From NCBI GenBank assembly GCA_024227995.1, contig CP100465.1:2294001-2358000 (forward strand): 64,000 nucleotides of DNA. Direction: 5' to 3'. The notes under the pieces were generated by a model. It did no database searches. It was not told where the DNA came from and was given only the letters and a program-made list of their open reading frames with translations. How positions within the stretch are numbered: position 1 is the stretch's first letter; each line of letters starts with the position of its first letter. The DNA is from Halomicrococcus gelatinilyticus. GTDB taxonomy: Archaea > Halobacteriota > Halobacteria > Halobacteriales > Haladaptataceae. Shown in pieces: positions 9,892 through 17,256 of this stretch. The position numbers and the translations under genes were made by a program.

Positions 9892-10345
9892 AGTCGGTGA
9901 GCGACGCGACCGTGGCGTTGACCTCCGCGTGGATTCCGACGGCGGCGTCCTCGTCGGTCCCGTCCGACGGTTCCGAGTCGTCGTCCGTCTCGTACCACCA
10001 GTTCTCGTCGTCGCTCGTCCCGTCGCTGGCGTCGGCGGTGGTCGTCGTGGCCGTCGGGGTCACGACCGCGGTCCCGTCGTCTCCTCTCTCCGATGCCCTC
10101 GTCGTCTCCCCTGGCGACTGCCTCGTGGTTGCTCGCTCGCTCGCCGTCGTCGTCGGGTCGCTCGTCGTCCCGGTCGGCCCGGACGACGGAGGTCCGGCCC
10201 CAGCCGGGACGTCCGTCGAGTCGGTCAGCACCGGAAAGACGTACCCGACTCCCGCCCCCAGGACGCCGGCCGAGGCGACGAGCAGGACGATGACGCCGCG
10301 CTTGGTGAGCACGAGTCCGGACACGCCACGGCTCGCCATGGTCAC
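9866..10345 (-). CDS. Single-pass membrane protein with a long Thr/Ser-rich acidic tail
   Basis: This encodes 159 residues. One hydrophobic segment near residues 15-38 (GVIVLLVASAGVLGAGVGYV) is followed by a low-complexity extracellular-type region rich in Thr, Ser, Gly, Pro and Asp. The GTG start at 10345 overlaps the TGA of the upstream gene in the arrangement GTGA, so the two are translationally coupled; an in-frame ATG two codons later is possible. It is the last gene of a minus-strand set with the two Tat-exported paralogues. No known domain; the tail could be glycosylated. Confidence 0.7.
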   Translation of the reverse strand: MTMASRGVSGLVLTKRGVIVLLVASAGVLGAGVGYVFPVLTDSTDVPAGAGPPSSGPTGTTSDPTTTASERATTRQSPGETTRASERGDDGTAVVTPTATTTTADASDGTSDDENWWYETDDDSEPSDGTDEDAAVGIHAEVNATVASLTDSTRPAVGG

Positions 10346-11079
10346 GCGCCCTCGTCCGCCTCGTCCGTCGTGGCGTCGCTAGCGTCTGGTTTCGAAGTCA
10401 CGCTCTGGTTCGTCGTCTGGTTCGGCGACGTCCGACTCGTCGTTGTCGTCTCCCGCTTCGTCGTGGTTCCGCTCCGTTCCGTTGTCGTCGTATCGTCGGG
10501 CTCACCCGTCGACGTCGCGGTCGGCGTCTTCACCTCGACGTTGGCCGTCCCCGAGACGTCCGCCGTCTCGGCGAGGTTCCTGACCGTCACCACGAACGTC
10601 CCGACCGCGTAGTCCGTCGTCAGCGTCGTCCCGTCGGGCGCGCTCACTGCGATCTCGAACCGGAGCTGGACCGGCGTGGTCTTCGCGTCTCCGTCGCGGG
10701 CCGCGAAGTCCGCCGCCGAGAACCCCTGGTGGTCCAAGAGCGCTAGCGTCTCGAAGGCGTAGTCCGTTTCGCCGTGGAGTCCGGCCGCGTCGAGTCGCCG
10801 GGTGGCGAGTGCGGCGTACTCGCGGTCGCGTGCGAGCTTCGCGTACAGCGCCAGCGTCACGCTTCCCGCCGGCTTCTCCAGCCCGGACCACGAGACGGCT
10901 CCCGACGGCGCGACGCTGAGGGAGCGCAGCGTCCCGTCGTCGCTTGTGACCATCACGTCGCCGGCGTCGAATCGCACGCGGGTGCTGGCTCCGGTTCGCT
11001 GGGCGAGCGCGGCCGCTCCCGTTCCGCCGGCTGCGACGCCCGCGAGCGCGCCCAGCAGTCGTCGTCGGTCGGCGTTCAT
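10342..11079 (-). CDS. Tat-exported hypothetical protein, paralogue of the next gene upstream
   Basis: This encodes 245 residues. The N terminus carries a short signal (NADRRRLLGALAGVAAGG, with AALA near residue 26) of Tat appearance. The next 150 residues share the pattern of the 11149-12291 product: VMVTSDDGTLRSLSV versus TVTTADGSVRKVMV, then GAVSWSGL versus GTVSWSGL, and a similar spaced LEAK/LYAK strand. The last 75 residues are a Thr/Ser-rich low-complexity tail. I recognise no named family. Role probably at the cell surface, by inference from the signal and tail. A tRNA-like hairpin ends a few bases before its start codon. Confidence 0.72.
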   Translation of the reverse strand: MNADRRRLLGALAGVAAGGTGAAALAQRTGASTRVRFDAGDVMVTSDDGTLRSLSVAPSGAVSWSGLEKPAGSVTLALYAKLARDREYAALATRRLDAAGLHGETDYAFETLALLDHQGFSAADFAARDGDAKTTPVQLRFEIAVSAPDGTTLTTDYAVGTFVVTVRNLAETADVSGTANVEVKTPTATSTGEPDDTTTTERSGTTTKRETTTTSRTSPNQTTNQSVTSKPDASDATTDEADEGA

Positions 11080-11084
11080 GGAGG

Positions 11085-11125
11085 ACCCACCGGGGGAGTC
11101 GAACCCCCGCGTGGCCGGCGTGGGT
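11085..11125 (-). other. tRNA-like minihelix: perfect T-arm inside an outer 6-bp helix
   Basis: On the minus strand the sequence forms a 5-bp stem with a 7-base loop, GGGGG-TTCGACT-CCCCC (11108-11092). The loop matches the invariant T-loop consensus at every position (T54, T55, C56, purine57, A58, pyrimidine60). ACCCAC (11125-11120) can pair with GTGGGT (11090-11085), like the acceptor stem. The D-arm and anticodon arm are missing, replaced by 11 bases. It sits between two paralogous genes, 5 bases from the start codon of the downstream one. It could be a tRNA 3' remnant, a structured leader, or a terminator hairpin. Confidence 0.4.
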
Positions 11126-11148
11126 CGGTCAGAGAGCGTTTGCAGTCG

Positions 11149-12291
11149 CTACTCCGAACCGGTCGGCAGTTCTTCCGTCAGGTAGTACTCCGAGGAGGTC
11201 CAGTTGTTCTTCGTGGACCAGAACGACTGGTCCTTGCTCCCGACTGCGGCGTTCGGTGCCTCGCCGCCGGCGGCCATGTACGCTCCCGTCTTGTACTGTG
11301 CGCCGCCGTCGTCGAGTCTCGAACGCGGGACGACGAACGTGAACGTGTTCCCGGCCTTCGAGACGCTGATGTCGGTGGGGACGTTGCTCCACCCGGCGGA
11401 CGTGTCTTTCTCCCACTGCGGCGTGCTGGTCACGCCCGAGTACCCCCAGTCGCTACCGAGTTCGCTCTGGAACTTCTCGGGGTGCCATGCTATCTGGAAG
11501 TCCCCGACGCCGTCGGCGTCCACGTCGAACCCCATCGTGACGTTCGCGGTCGTCCCGCTCTCGGTGTAGAGGTGGTCGATCGCGTCGTCCGGTTCGTCGA
11601 GGACGACCTCGAACACGACGTTACCGTTCCGACCGTAGTAGATGAACAGCTTCAGTTTCCCGTCTATCTGAAGTTCGTCGTCGGAGTCGTAGTAGTACTC
11701 GCCCTGGTAGAACTGGTCGTAGCTCGACGCGCTGGCGTCGGACTCGCCGTCGATGTTCGCGTCCGACGCTTCGTTTTTCGACCGGACGCGCATCGAGTCG
11801 GCCGCGTTCGCACCGTTCGTGCTCCCGTCCTGGGAGGTGACGGTGACGGAGACTCGGAGGTCGACCCACGTCGCGGTCAGTTTGCCATCCGTGTCGCTCT
11901 CGAAGTGGTCGTCCCCGAAGTGTTCGGTCAGGTCGACCGTGGGCAGCTCGAACGCCGCCTCTCCCGAGAGTCCGTTGACGTCGTACGTGTCCGAGGCCAC
12001 CTCCGAGTAGTGCGCTGCCCCGACGCCGTGCCGTTTCGCCTCCAGCGTCACCTCGGCGGAGTCTGCGGGCGAGTCGAGGCCGCTCCACGACACCGTCCCG
12101 CTCGTGTCCACCATCACCTTCCGGACGCTGCCGTCCGCGGTCGTCACCGTGCCCGCGTTGTTGGCCTTGAACTCCGTGCTCACGCTCGCGGCCGCGCTCC
12201 CGGTGAACGCCGCGAGTCCGCTCCCCGCGATGGCGAGTCCGCCGACTGTGCCCAGTACCTTCCGTCGATCGAGATCCATGTTCGGTTTCAT
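11149..12291 (-). CDS. Tat-exported hypothetical surface protein
   Basis: This encodes 380 residues. Residues 8-11 (LDRRKVLG) start a Tat signal with cleavage near AAAS at residues 33-36. The mature part begins with a domain of about 130 residues shared with the 10342 gene product, then an acidic Ser/Asp-rich spacer (SDASASSYDQFYQG), then a second domain of about 150 residues rich in aromatic and Asp residues (LKLFIYYGRNGNVVFEVVL, DADGVGDFQIAWHP) that looks beta-sandwich-like. No anchor is visible. Function unknown; Asp-rich DADGVGD suggests calcium binding. Start ATG at 12291; an alternative at 12279 is possible. Confidence 0.78.
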   Translation of the reverse strand: MKPNMDLDRRKVLGTVGGLAIAGSGLAAFTGSAAASVSTEFKANNAGTVTTADGSVRKVMVDTSGTVSWSGLDSPADSAEVTLEAKRHGVGAAHYSEVASDTYDVNGLSGEAAFELPTVDLTEHFGDDHFESDTDGKLTATWVDLRVSVTVTSQDGSTNGANAADSMRVRSKNEASDANIDGESDASASSYDQFYQGEYYYDSDDELQIDGKLKLFIYYGRNGNVVFEVVLDEPDDAIDHLYTESGTTANVTMGFDVDADGVGDFQIAWHPEKFQSELGSDWGYSGVTSTPQWEKDTSAGWSNVPTDISVSKAGNTFTFVVPRSRLDDGGAQYKTGAYMAAGGEAPNAAVGSKDQSFWSTKNNWTSSEYYLTEELPTGSE

Positions 12292-12412
12292 GTTTCGGTC
12301 GTTGTGTTCGTGCTCCGTGACGCCCGCTCCGCCGGAGCACTCGATTCGGGCAGTCGACCCGTTCCGTATTATTCATGAGCTCCGACACGAACGACAGTCG
12401 ATCCAAGAAACC

Positions 12413-12490
12413 GTGCAAAGAGTGCCAGACGCGGTGCATGCAGTGGCAGACGTCGGTGCATGGAGTGGCAGAAGTCGGTGCAGGCGACGG
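12413..12490 (+). repeat. Imperfect 22-bp tandem repeat array
   Basis: Four successive units begin with GTGCA: a diverged 21-base unit at 12413-12433, near-identical 22-base units at 12434-12455 and 12456-12477 (two differences, CATGCAGTGGCAGACG versus CATGGAGTGGCAGAAG), and a partial unit from 12478. The array lies in the 369-base divergent gap between the Tat-exported protein gene and the DUF7344-type gene. A 22-base period is two helical turns, which would place a bound protein on one face of the DNA. A short reading frame (12375-12566) crosses it but shows no convincing coding character. Confidence 0.6.
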
Positions 12491-12660
12491 GGGTCGCCCG
12501 AACCGCATCGAGCCGACTCCGGCGGACGACGATCGTCGGGATCGGCCCGGAAGTATTGGCGAGTAATAAATTGTCCGGTGGCGATAGGTACAAGGGGATG
12601 GCGTCACGTGCTATCAACCTGACAGCAGTCGTCGGTTCGCGCCGGGGGACTACAGAGAGA

Positions 12661-13248
12661 ATGACAGTCGACCTTCGCACGGACGATACAGGCACCGCCT
12701 CGACAGGCACCGCCTCGGACGACCTCACGCAGGAGGAAGTGTTCGAGACGCTACGGAATCGGCGCCGAAGGTACGTCGTCCACTACCTGCTCCACGAGGA
12801 GGACGAATCCGACCTCCGTGACATCGCCCGGGTGGTCGCGGCGTGGGAGAACGACAAGCGACCGGGCGAGGTGACGTCGGAGGAGCGCCGTCGCGTGTAC
12901 AACGCCCTCCAGCAGACCCACCTCCACAAGATGGACGACGCCGGCGTCGTTCGATTCGACGCGGCCCGGGGAACGGTGTCGGCGTCGGAGCGACTCGACG
13001 ACCTGCAGGTGTACCTCGAGATCGTCCCCGGCAACGAGATCTCGTGGAGCCAGTACTACCTGCTGCTGGGGCTGTTCTCCCTGTCGCTGGTGCTCGCGCA
13101 GCTGGTCGCGGTCCCCCCGTTCGGACGCGTCCCCGGCGTCATTGTGGCGGGCGTGATCGCCCTGCTTTTCACCTGCTCTGGACTCGCCCACGAGTACTAC
13201 AGCCGCGAGATGCGCCTCGGCGGCGACGAACGTCCGCCCGAGGTCTGA
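12661..13248 (+). CDS. DUF7344-type winged-helix protein with two membrane segments
   Basis: This encodes 195 residues. After a Thr-rich lead, residues 22-110 form a winged-helix domain of the haloarchaeal DUF7344 type (EEVFETLRNRRRRYVVHYL, then AAWENDKRPGEV, RRRVYNALQQTHLHKMD). The C-terminal third has two hydrophobic helices (near residues 137-155 and 160-178) that anchor it to the membrane. It is probably a membrane-tethered transcription regulator. Start ATG at 12661 fits the onset of coding bias. Its divergent partner is the Tat-exported protein gene, separated by the 22-bp repeats, so local control is plausible. A paralogue is at 16315. Confidence 0.82.
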   Translation: MTVDLRTDDTGTASTGTASDDLTQEEVFETLRNRRRRYVVHYLLHEEDESDLRDIARVVAAWENDKRPGEVTSEERRRVYNALQQTHLHKMDDAGVVRFDAARGTVSASERLDDLQVYLEIVPGNEISWSQYYLLLGLFSLSLVLAQLVAVPPFGRVPGVIVAGVIALLFTCSGLAHEYYSREMRLGGDERPPEV

Positions 13249-13286
13249 CCGTCACCCTCGAGCGGGCGACGCTGGGCGGCTTCCGC

Positions 13287-15092
13287 TCAGACGTGCTCGT
13301 CGAGGAAGTCCGCGATGGAGGTGTACGCCTCGATGCGGTTCTCCAGCTTCGTGAAGCCGTGGCCCTCGTCGGGGAAGATGAGCTTCTCGACGGGGACGCC
13401 CTGCTCGGCGGCCTCGTCGGCGATCTGCTCGGCCTCGCCGACCGGCACCCTGGGGTCGTTCTCGCCGTGGAGGACGTACAGCGGCGCCTCGATGTCCTGG
13501 ATGTTGTTGATGGGGCTGACCGACTCGAGGAACTCCCGGTCCTCCTCCAGGGAGCCGTACTCCGCCTCGCGGAGTTCGCGCCGCCAGTCGCCGGTGTTCT
13601 CCAGGAACGTGACGAAGTTCGCGATGCCGACGACGTCGACGCCCGCCGCCCAGAGGTCGGGGTACTCGGTGAGCGCCGCGAGCACCATGAACCCGCCGTA
13701 GGAGCCGCCCATGGCGACGATGCGGTCGGGGTCGACCGCGGGCTGGTCGTGCAGCCACTCGACGGCCGCCTCGATGTCGGCGACGGAGTCCATCCGGTTC
13801 TCCACGTCGTCGAGGTGGGTGTACTCGCGGCCGTAGCCGGAGGACCCGCGGACGTTCGGCTCGAAGTAGGCGTAGCCGCGGTTCAGGAAGTACTGCTTGA
13901 CGGCGTGGAAGGAGGGTCGGCGCTGGGACTCCGGCCCGCCGTGGATGTCGACGACGACCGGCGTCTCGCCGTCGGTGGCGTCCTCGGGCACCGAGAAGAA
14001 CGCCGGGATGTCGCGGTCGTCGAACGTCTCGTAGTGGACGAGCCGCGGTCGGACGAACGTTTCGGGGGGGATGCCGGCGGTCGAGGCGTCGGTCCAGCGC
14101 TCGGCGTCACCGGTCTCCGTCTCGACGACGTAGACGTTCGTGTTGTTCGTGCTCCCGGTGACGGTGATGGCGAACTGCTCCGCGTCCGGGCCGAAGCTCA
14201 CGCCCCCCGCGACGCCGCGCGGGAGGTTCGGCGTCGGGAACTCCCGGAGCGTCCGTTCTCCCGTCAGCTCGGCGACCGTGAGGTCGGTGTAGCCGTCCTC
14301 GTTGCGCGAGTAGACGAGGCGGCCGGTGTCCTCGTCGAGCGCGACGCCGTCGACGTTCCAGTCGCCGCCCTCCTCGACCGTCTCCAGCTCCGTCGTCGCC
14401 AGGTCGAGGCGGGCGAGGTACATCGTGTCCGCGCCCTCGTCGGTGACCAGGTAGAGTGCGTCGCCCTCCGGTCCCCACTGGACGCTCTGGTACCGCACGT
14501 CGCCCTCGTGGGGGGTCACGTGTTCGAGGTCGCCCGAGGCCAGATCGAGCACGTAGAGGTCCTGGTCGAAGCTGGAGTAGGCTTCGCTGACGACGAGGCG
14601 GTCGTCGTCGGGGCTCCAGCCGGCGACCGTGAGCCAGCCGTCGCCCTCGTACACCAGTTCCGCGTCGTCGCCCCGTGCGTCCCGGTCCTGGACGTACACG
14701 TCGAACACGGCCTCGTCGCGCCGGTTGGAGGTGAACGCGAACTGCGACCCGTCGGAGTTCCAGCCGCCCCAGCGGTGTTTCGCGTCGGGTTTCGCGGTCA
14801 GCGGCGTGATGGCCTCGCCGTCGCCGTCGAGCCGGAACAGCTGTGCGCGCTCGTTGCCGCCCTCGTCCATGCCGAAGACGAGTTCGTCGCGCTCGGGCGA
14901 CCACGAGGCGAAGGTCACTCGCTCGTCGTAGAACGTCATCTGCGTCGGCCACGACCGGGGTTCGTCGAGCCGCCACACCTGCGGAACGCCCGTCGTGTCC
15001 ATCAGGAACGTCAGCCGTTCGCCGTCCGGGCCGAACGAGGCGCTGTGGGCGCTTCGTACGTTGAGATACCGTTCGAAATCGTAGGTAGCCAT
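13287..15092 (-). CDS. S9 family prolyl-oligopeptidase-type serine peptidase
   Basis: This encodes 601 residues starting MATYDFERYLN. The first 350 residues are a WD/TolB-like beta-propeller with repeated WSPD/WGPEGD blades. The C-terminal alpha/beta hydrolase domain has the nucleophile in MGGSYGGFM, the Asp in HGENDPRVPV and the His in DEGHGF. It is an acylaminoacyl- or dipeptidyl-peptidase-like enzyme acting on short peptides. No signal peptide is seen, so it is cytoplasmic. The start at 15092 is preferred because the longer frame (to 15197) reads through non-conserved sequence. Confidence 0.93.
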   Translation of the reverse strand: MATYDFERYLNVRSAHSASFGPDGERLTFLMDTTGVPQVWRLDEPRSWPTQMTFYDERVTFASWSPERDELVFGMDEGGNERAQLFRLDGDGEAITPLTAKPDAKHRWGGWNSDGSQFAFTSNRRDEAVFDVYVQDRDARGDDAELVYEGDGWLTVAGWSPDDDRLVVSEAYSSFDQDLYVLDLASGDLEHVTPHEGDVRYQSVQWGPEGDALYLVTDEGADTMYLARLDLATTELETVEEGGDWNVDGVALDEDTGRLVYSRNEDGYTDLTVAELTGERTLREFPTPNLPRGVAGGVSFGPDAEQFAITVTGSTNNTNVYVVETETGDAERWTDASTAGIPPETFVRPRLVHYETFDDRDIPAFFSVPEDATDGETPVVVDIHGGPESQRRPSFHAVKQYFLNRGYAYFEPNVRGSSGYGREYTHLDDVENRMDSVADIEAAVEWLHDQPAVDPDRIVAMGGSYGGFMVLAALTEYPDLWAAGVDVVGIANFVTFLENTGDWRRELREAEYGSLEEDREFLESVSPINNIQDIEAPLYVLHGENDPRVPVGEAEQIADEAAEQGVPVEKLIFPDEGHGFTKLENRIEAYTSIADFLDEHV

Positions 15093-15194
15093 CTGTCTTC
15101 TCTTGTAAGGGGACCCCCAAATCCCTTCGGGCTCAGGTAACGTGTCACTCGAACTGTGGGTGTCGAAAGCAGCCCAACAGGAGATGTGACGTCT

Positions 15195-15232
15195 CACCCC
15201 TCATGGAGAACGGATATAGCCACTGAGGGGTG
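15195..15232. promoter_or_regulatory. Inverted repeat flanking a TATA-like element
   Basis: CACCCCTCA (15195-15203) and TGAGGGGTG (15224-15232) are perfect 9-base inverted copies separated by 20 bases. The spacer contains GATATAGC, a plausible TATA element. The site lies in the divergent gap between the S9 peptidase gene and the HalOD1 gene at 15278. This geometry suggests a dimeric regulator covering the promoter. Confidence 0.4.
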
Positions 15233-15277
15233 CTGTCGAACCGGTAGATTGAATTGAGCCACGTACTGGGATATACT

Positions 15278-15604
15278 ATGGATGCGACATCTTCGGGGAC
15301 CAACACTGAGCGTGAACTGATACGAGAGTTCACGTACGACGAGGGGCGGGTGGACGGCCTGGTCGTCGCCATCAGCGAAGCGGTCGCAGACGTCACCGAC
15401 ACGCCGATGGAGGAACTACCGCCGTTGCAGGCGACGCTGGACTGCGACGCGGTGGAGACGCTCTTCGCGTCGCTCGACCCCGGTCACGACGTCGCGCACG
15501 TGCAGTTCCCGTACCACGGCTGTACGGTCCGCGTCGACACGACCGGCACGATCCAGGTGTACTACACGGACGACCGTCTCACCCCCGAGAGCTCAAGGTG
15601 TTAG
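15278..15604 (+). CDS. HalOD1 output domain protein
   Basis: This encodes 108 residues comprising essentially one HalOD1 domain, a small haloarchaeal output module thought to act in signal transduction. Typical features are the start of the domain near REFTYDEG, the helix VVAISEAVADVTDTPMEELPP, the DAVETLF segment, and the final strands VQFPYHGCTVRVDTTG and IQVYY. Start ATG at 15278 is preferred over an upstream TTG. The next gene starts 4 bases after its stop, so they form an operon. A second HalOD1 gene is at 57177. Confidence 0.85.
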   Translation: MDATSSGTNTERELIREFTYDEGRVDGLVVAISEAVADVTDTPMEELPPLQATLDCDAVETLFASLDPGHDVAHVQFPYHGCTVRVDTTGTIQVYYTDDRLTPESSRC

Positions 15605-15608
15605 AACC

Positions 15609-15791
15609 GTGTCGGAGGACACGCAACTGGTCTCGCTGGGCGAGTTCGAACGCGAACTGGGTGACCTCGTCGCCGTCGGCGCACGCAACGGCATCGACTT
15701 CGACCGGTCGTGGACGTTCCGTCACCCCGAGGACGGCGTCCCCGACGTGATGGTCGAGGTGACCTACCTCGAAGAGTCCGACGACGCCTGA
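15609..15791 (+). CDS. Small acidic protein co-transcribed with HalOD1
   Basis: This encodes 60 residues from a GTG start, with 4 bases between it and the HalOD1 stop. It is acidic and soluble-looking, with sequence LVSLGEFERELGDLVAVG in a predicted helix and a C-terminal strand VMVEVTYLEES. No named family is recognised. The tight spacing suggests it works with, or is translated after, the HalOD1 protein. Confidence 0.65.
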   Translation: MSEDTQLVSLGEFERELGDLVAVGARNGIDFDRSWTFRHPEDGVPDVMVEVTYLEESDDA

Positions 15792-16314
15792 CCACTCGCC
15801 GACCCGAAACGCATCCCTGCGGTAACGACGAGTTTCGTGGCCGCCTCGTCGACGCCGCCCGCTCTCAATCTGGACGTACGGCGACCGATCGCGACCGCCG
15901 TCCCGTCCGACGATATCTGTGTCCGTTCGTCCCGCCAGCGACGAGCCGCCGCCTCGAACGACCTGGCCGTTCGTCCCGCCCTCTCCTCGGGGGGCAGGAA
16001 CGGACGTTCCCGGTTCGCTGGCGACGAGGCGGTCGCCGACCCCTGTCCAGGTTTCCGCGCCGTCGAGGTCGAAGCGAACGGTGTTACGCCGAGAATCCGG
16101 CCCGTGACCGGGCGGTCGGTGGGCCGGTAACGAGCGATTGAACCACCGACGTCGGACGCGATGCGCAGGAAATCATTCTGACGCCGGTGGAAGGGTTCAA
16201 TACTACTTTGCCGCGAAACTGACTGTTCAGCAGCTCGGGACATCTTCCGATACGGTCTAAACGGAGTCGCCGATTTATGCGGCCGTTCGGCGTCACCGGG
16301 ACTGGGTGGGAGGA
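15792..16314. other. Non-coding or undetermined gap of 523 bases
   Basis: Several overlapping frames are open on both strands, but none shows the acidic composition or third-position bias of the neighbours. I see no tRNA and no clear repeat. The right end contains an AT-leaning stretch (CGATTTATG near 16271) that could be the promoter of the gene at 16315, which also has GGTGGGAGGA directly before its ATG. Confidence 0.4.
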
Positions 16315-16914
16315 ATGTCGACAAGGTCAACGACACAATCAGAGTCTTCGACGCGGTCACGTGACTTCTCCGAGGAGGAGGTGTACGACGCGGTGAAGAA
16401 CTTGCGTCGTCGCTACGTCCTGTACTATCTCAACGAACGGGGCCGCCCCGTCGAACTCGGCGACCTCGCCGAACAGGTGGCGGCCTGGGAGAACAACGTC
16501 GCCGTCGAGGACGTCTCTCCGGAGCAACGCAAGTCCGTCTACAGCGCGCTCTACCAGACACATCTGCCGAAACTGGAGGACATCGGCATCGTCACCTACG
16601 ACCGGGAGTCGAAGCGGGTCTCGTTCTCCGACTGTGCGAACGACTTCCAGCTGTACCTGGCGAACGACTCCGGAACGACGATACCGTGGGACAGGCTCTA
16701 CCTCCTCTTCTCCGTTCTGGGGACGGCGCTGGTCGGCCTCGCGTGGCTCGGCGTCCTCACCGTCTCGCCGCTGGGCGTGGCGACCCTGCTTCTGGTCCTC
16801 TTCGGAACGGCCGCGGTCGGCCACGTCTACGACCGCTACTGCTGGCGACAGCGATTCGACGGGACGACCCCCGACTTCGCGCTGGAGTTCGACGGCCAGC
16901 GCTGGTTTCGATGA
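16315..16914 (+). CDS. DUF7344-type winged-helix protein with membrane segments (paralogue of 12661)
   Basis: This encodes 199 residues with the same architecture as the product of 12661: a Ser/Thr-rich lead, a winged helix (EEVYDAVKNLRRRYVLYYL, then AAWENNVAVEDV, KSVYSALYQTHLPKLEDIG) and two hydrophobic helices near residues 128-165. It adds a 35-residue charged tail ending FDGQRWFR. The purine-rich GGTGGGAGGA just before the ATG looks like a ribosome-binding site, which is unusual among the leaderless genes here. It is probably a membrane-tethered regulator; the target is unknown. Confidence 0.82.
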   Translation: MSTRSTTQSESSTRSRDFSEEEVYDAVKNLRRRYVLYYLNERGRPVELGDLAEQVAAWENNVAVEDVSPEQRKSVYSALYQTHLPKLEDIGIVTYDRESKRVSFSDCANDFQLYLANDSGTTIPWDRLYLLFSVLGTALVGLAWLGVLTVSPLGVATLLLVLFGTAAVGHVYDRYCWRQRFDGTTPDFALEFDGQRWFR

Positions 16915-17256
16915 CGACTGACCCCGTCGACCCGCCGACGCTGCACGGACCGTAACGCCGCTTGCTCTGCTCGCGCTGCATCGTCCACGCACGTCACTCC
17001 ACAGTCGCGTCGCTCCCGTCCGCTCGCCGTCCCCTTTCCTCCCCGTCCCCGTTGCCAATGCACGGGCCGCGTGTCCTCTCCGATGCCCGTCCGGTTTCCT
17101 CGACCCGCCGCCCGTCCTTTCCACGTCCTGACCCGCTGTTCGTCCTCTCCGCTTCCACCGTCTCGTCGCCGCGACTGGCGGTCCCGTCCCCCACCCGGCC
17201 ATCCTTCCGACGGCTATGAAAGAAGTTTTTTACTTACCCGTTTCGTGCCGACGAGT
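16915..17256. other. Intergenic gap of 342 bases
   Basis: The stretch is C-rich and shows no frame with genomic codon bias on either strand. Close to its right edge, GTTTTTTACTTA (17224-17235) is the only T/A-rich element and probably serves as promoter for the glycosyltransferase gene at 17257. Confidence 0.4.

Noticed and set aside
12413-12490. Possible CRISPR array
   Set aside because: The units are directly adjacent with no unique spacers and there are no cas genes in the window.
12375-12566. 63-codon frame with CxxC-like spacing crossing the 22-bp repeats
   Set aside because: The cysteines come from the repeat sequence itself, third-position bias is weak, and the frame does not look like a zinc finger.
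15764-16360. 198-codon minus-strand frame in the 15.8-16.3 kb gap
   Set aside because: No acidic composition, no domain and no promoter, and it overlaps the start of the DUF7344-type gene at 16315.
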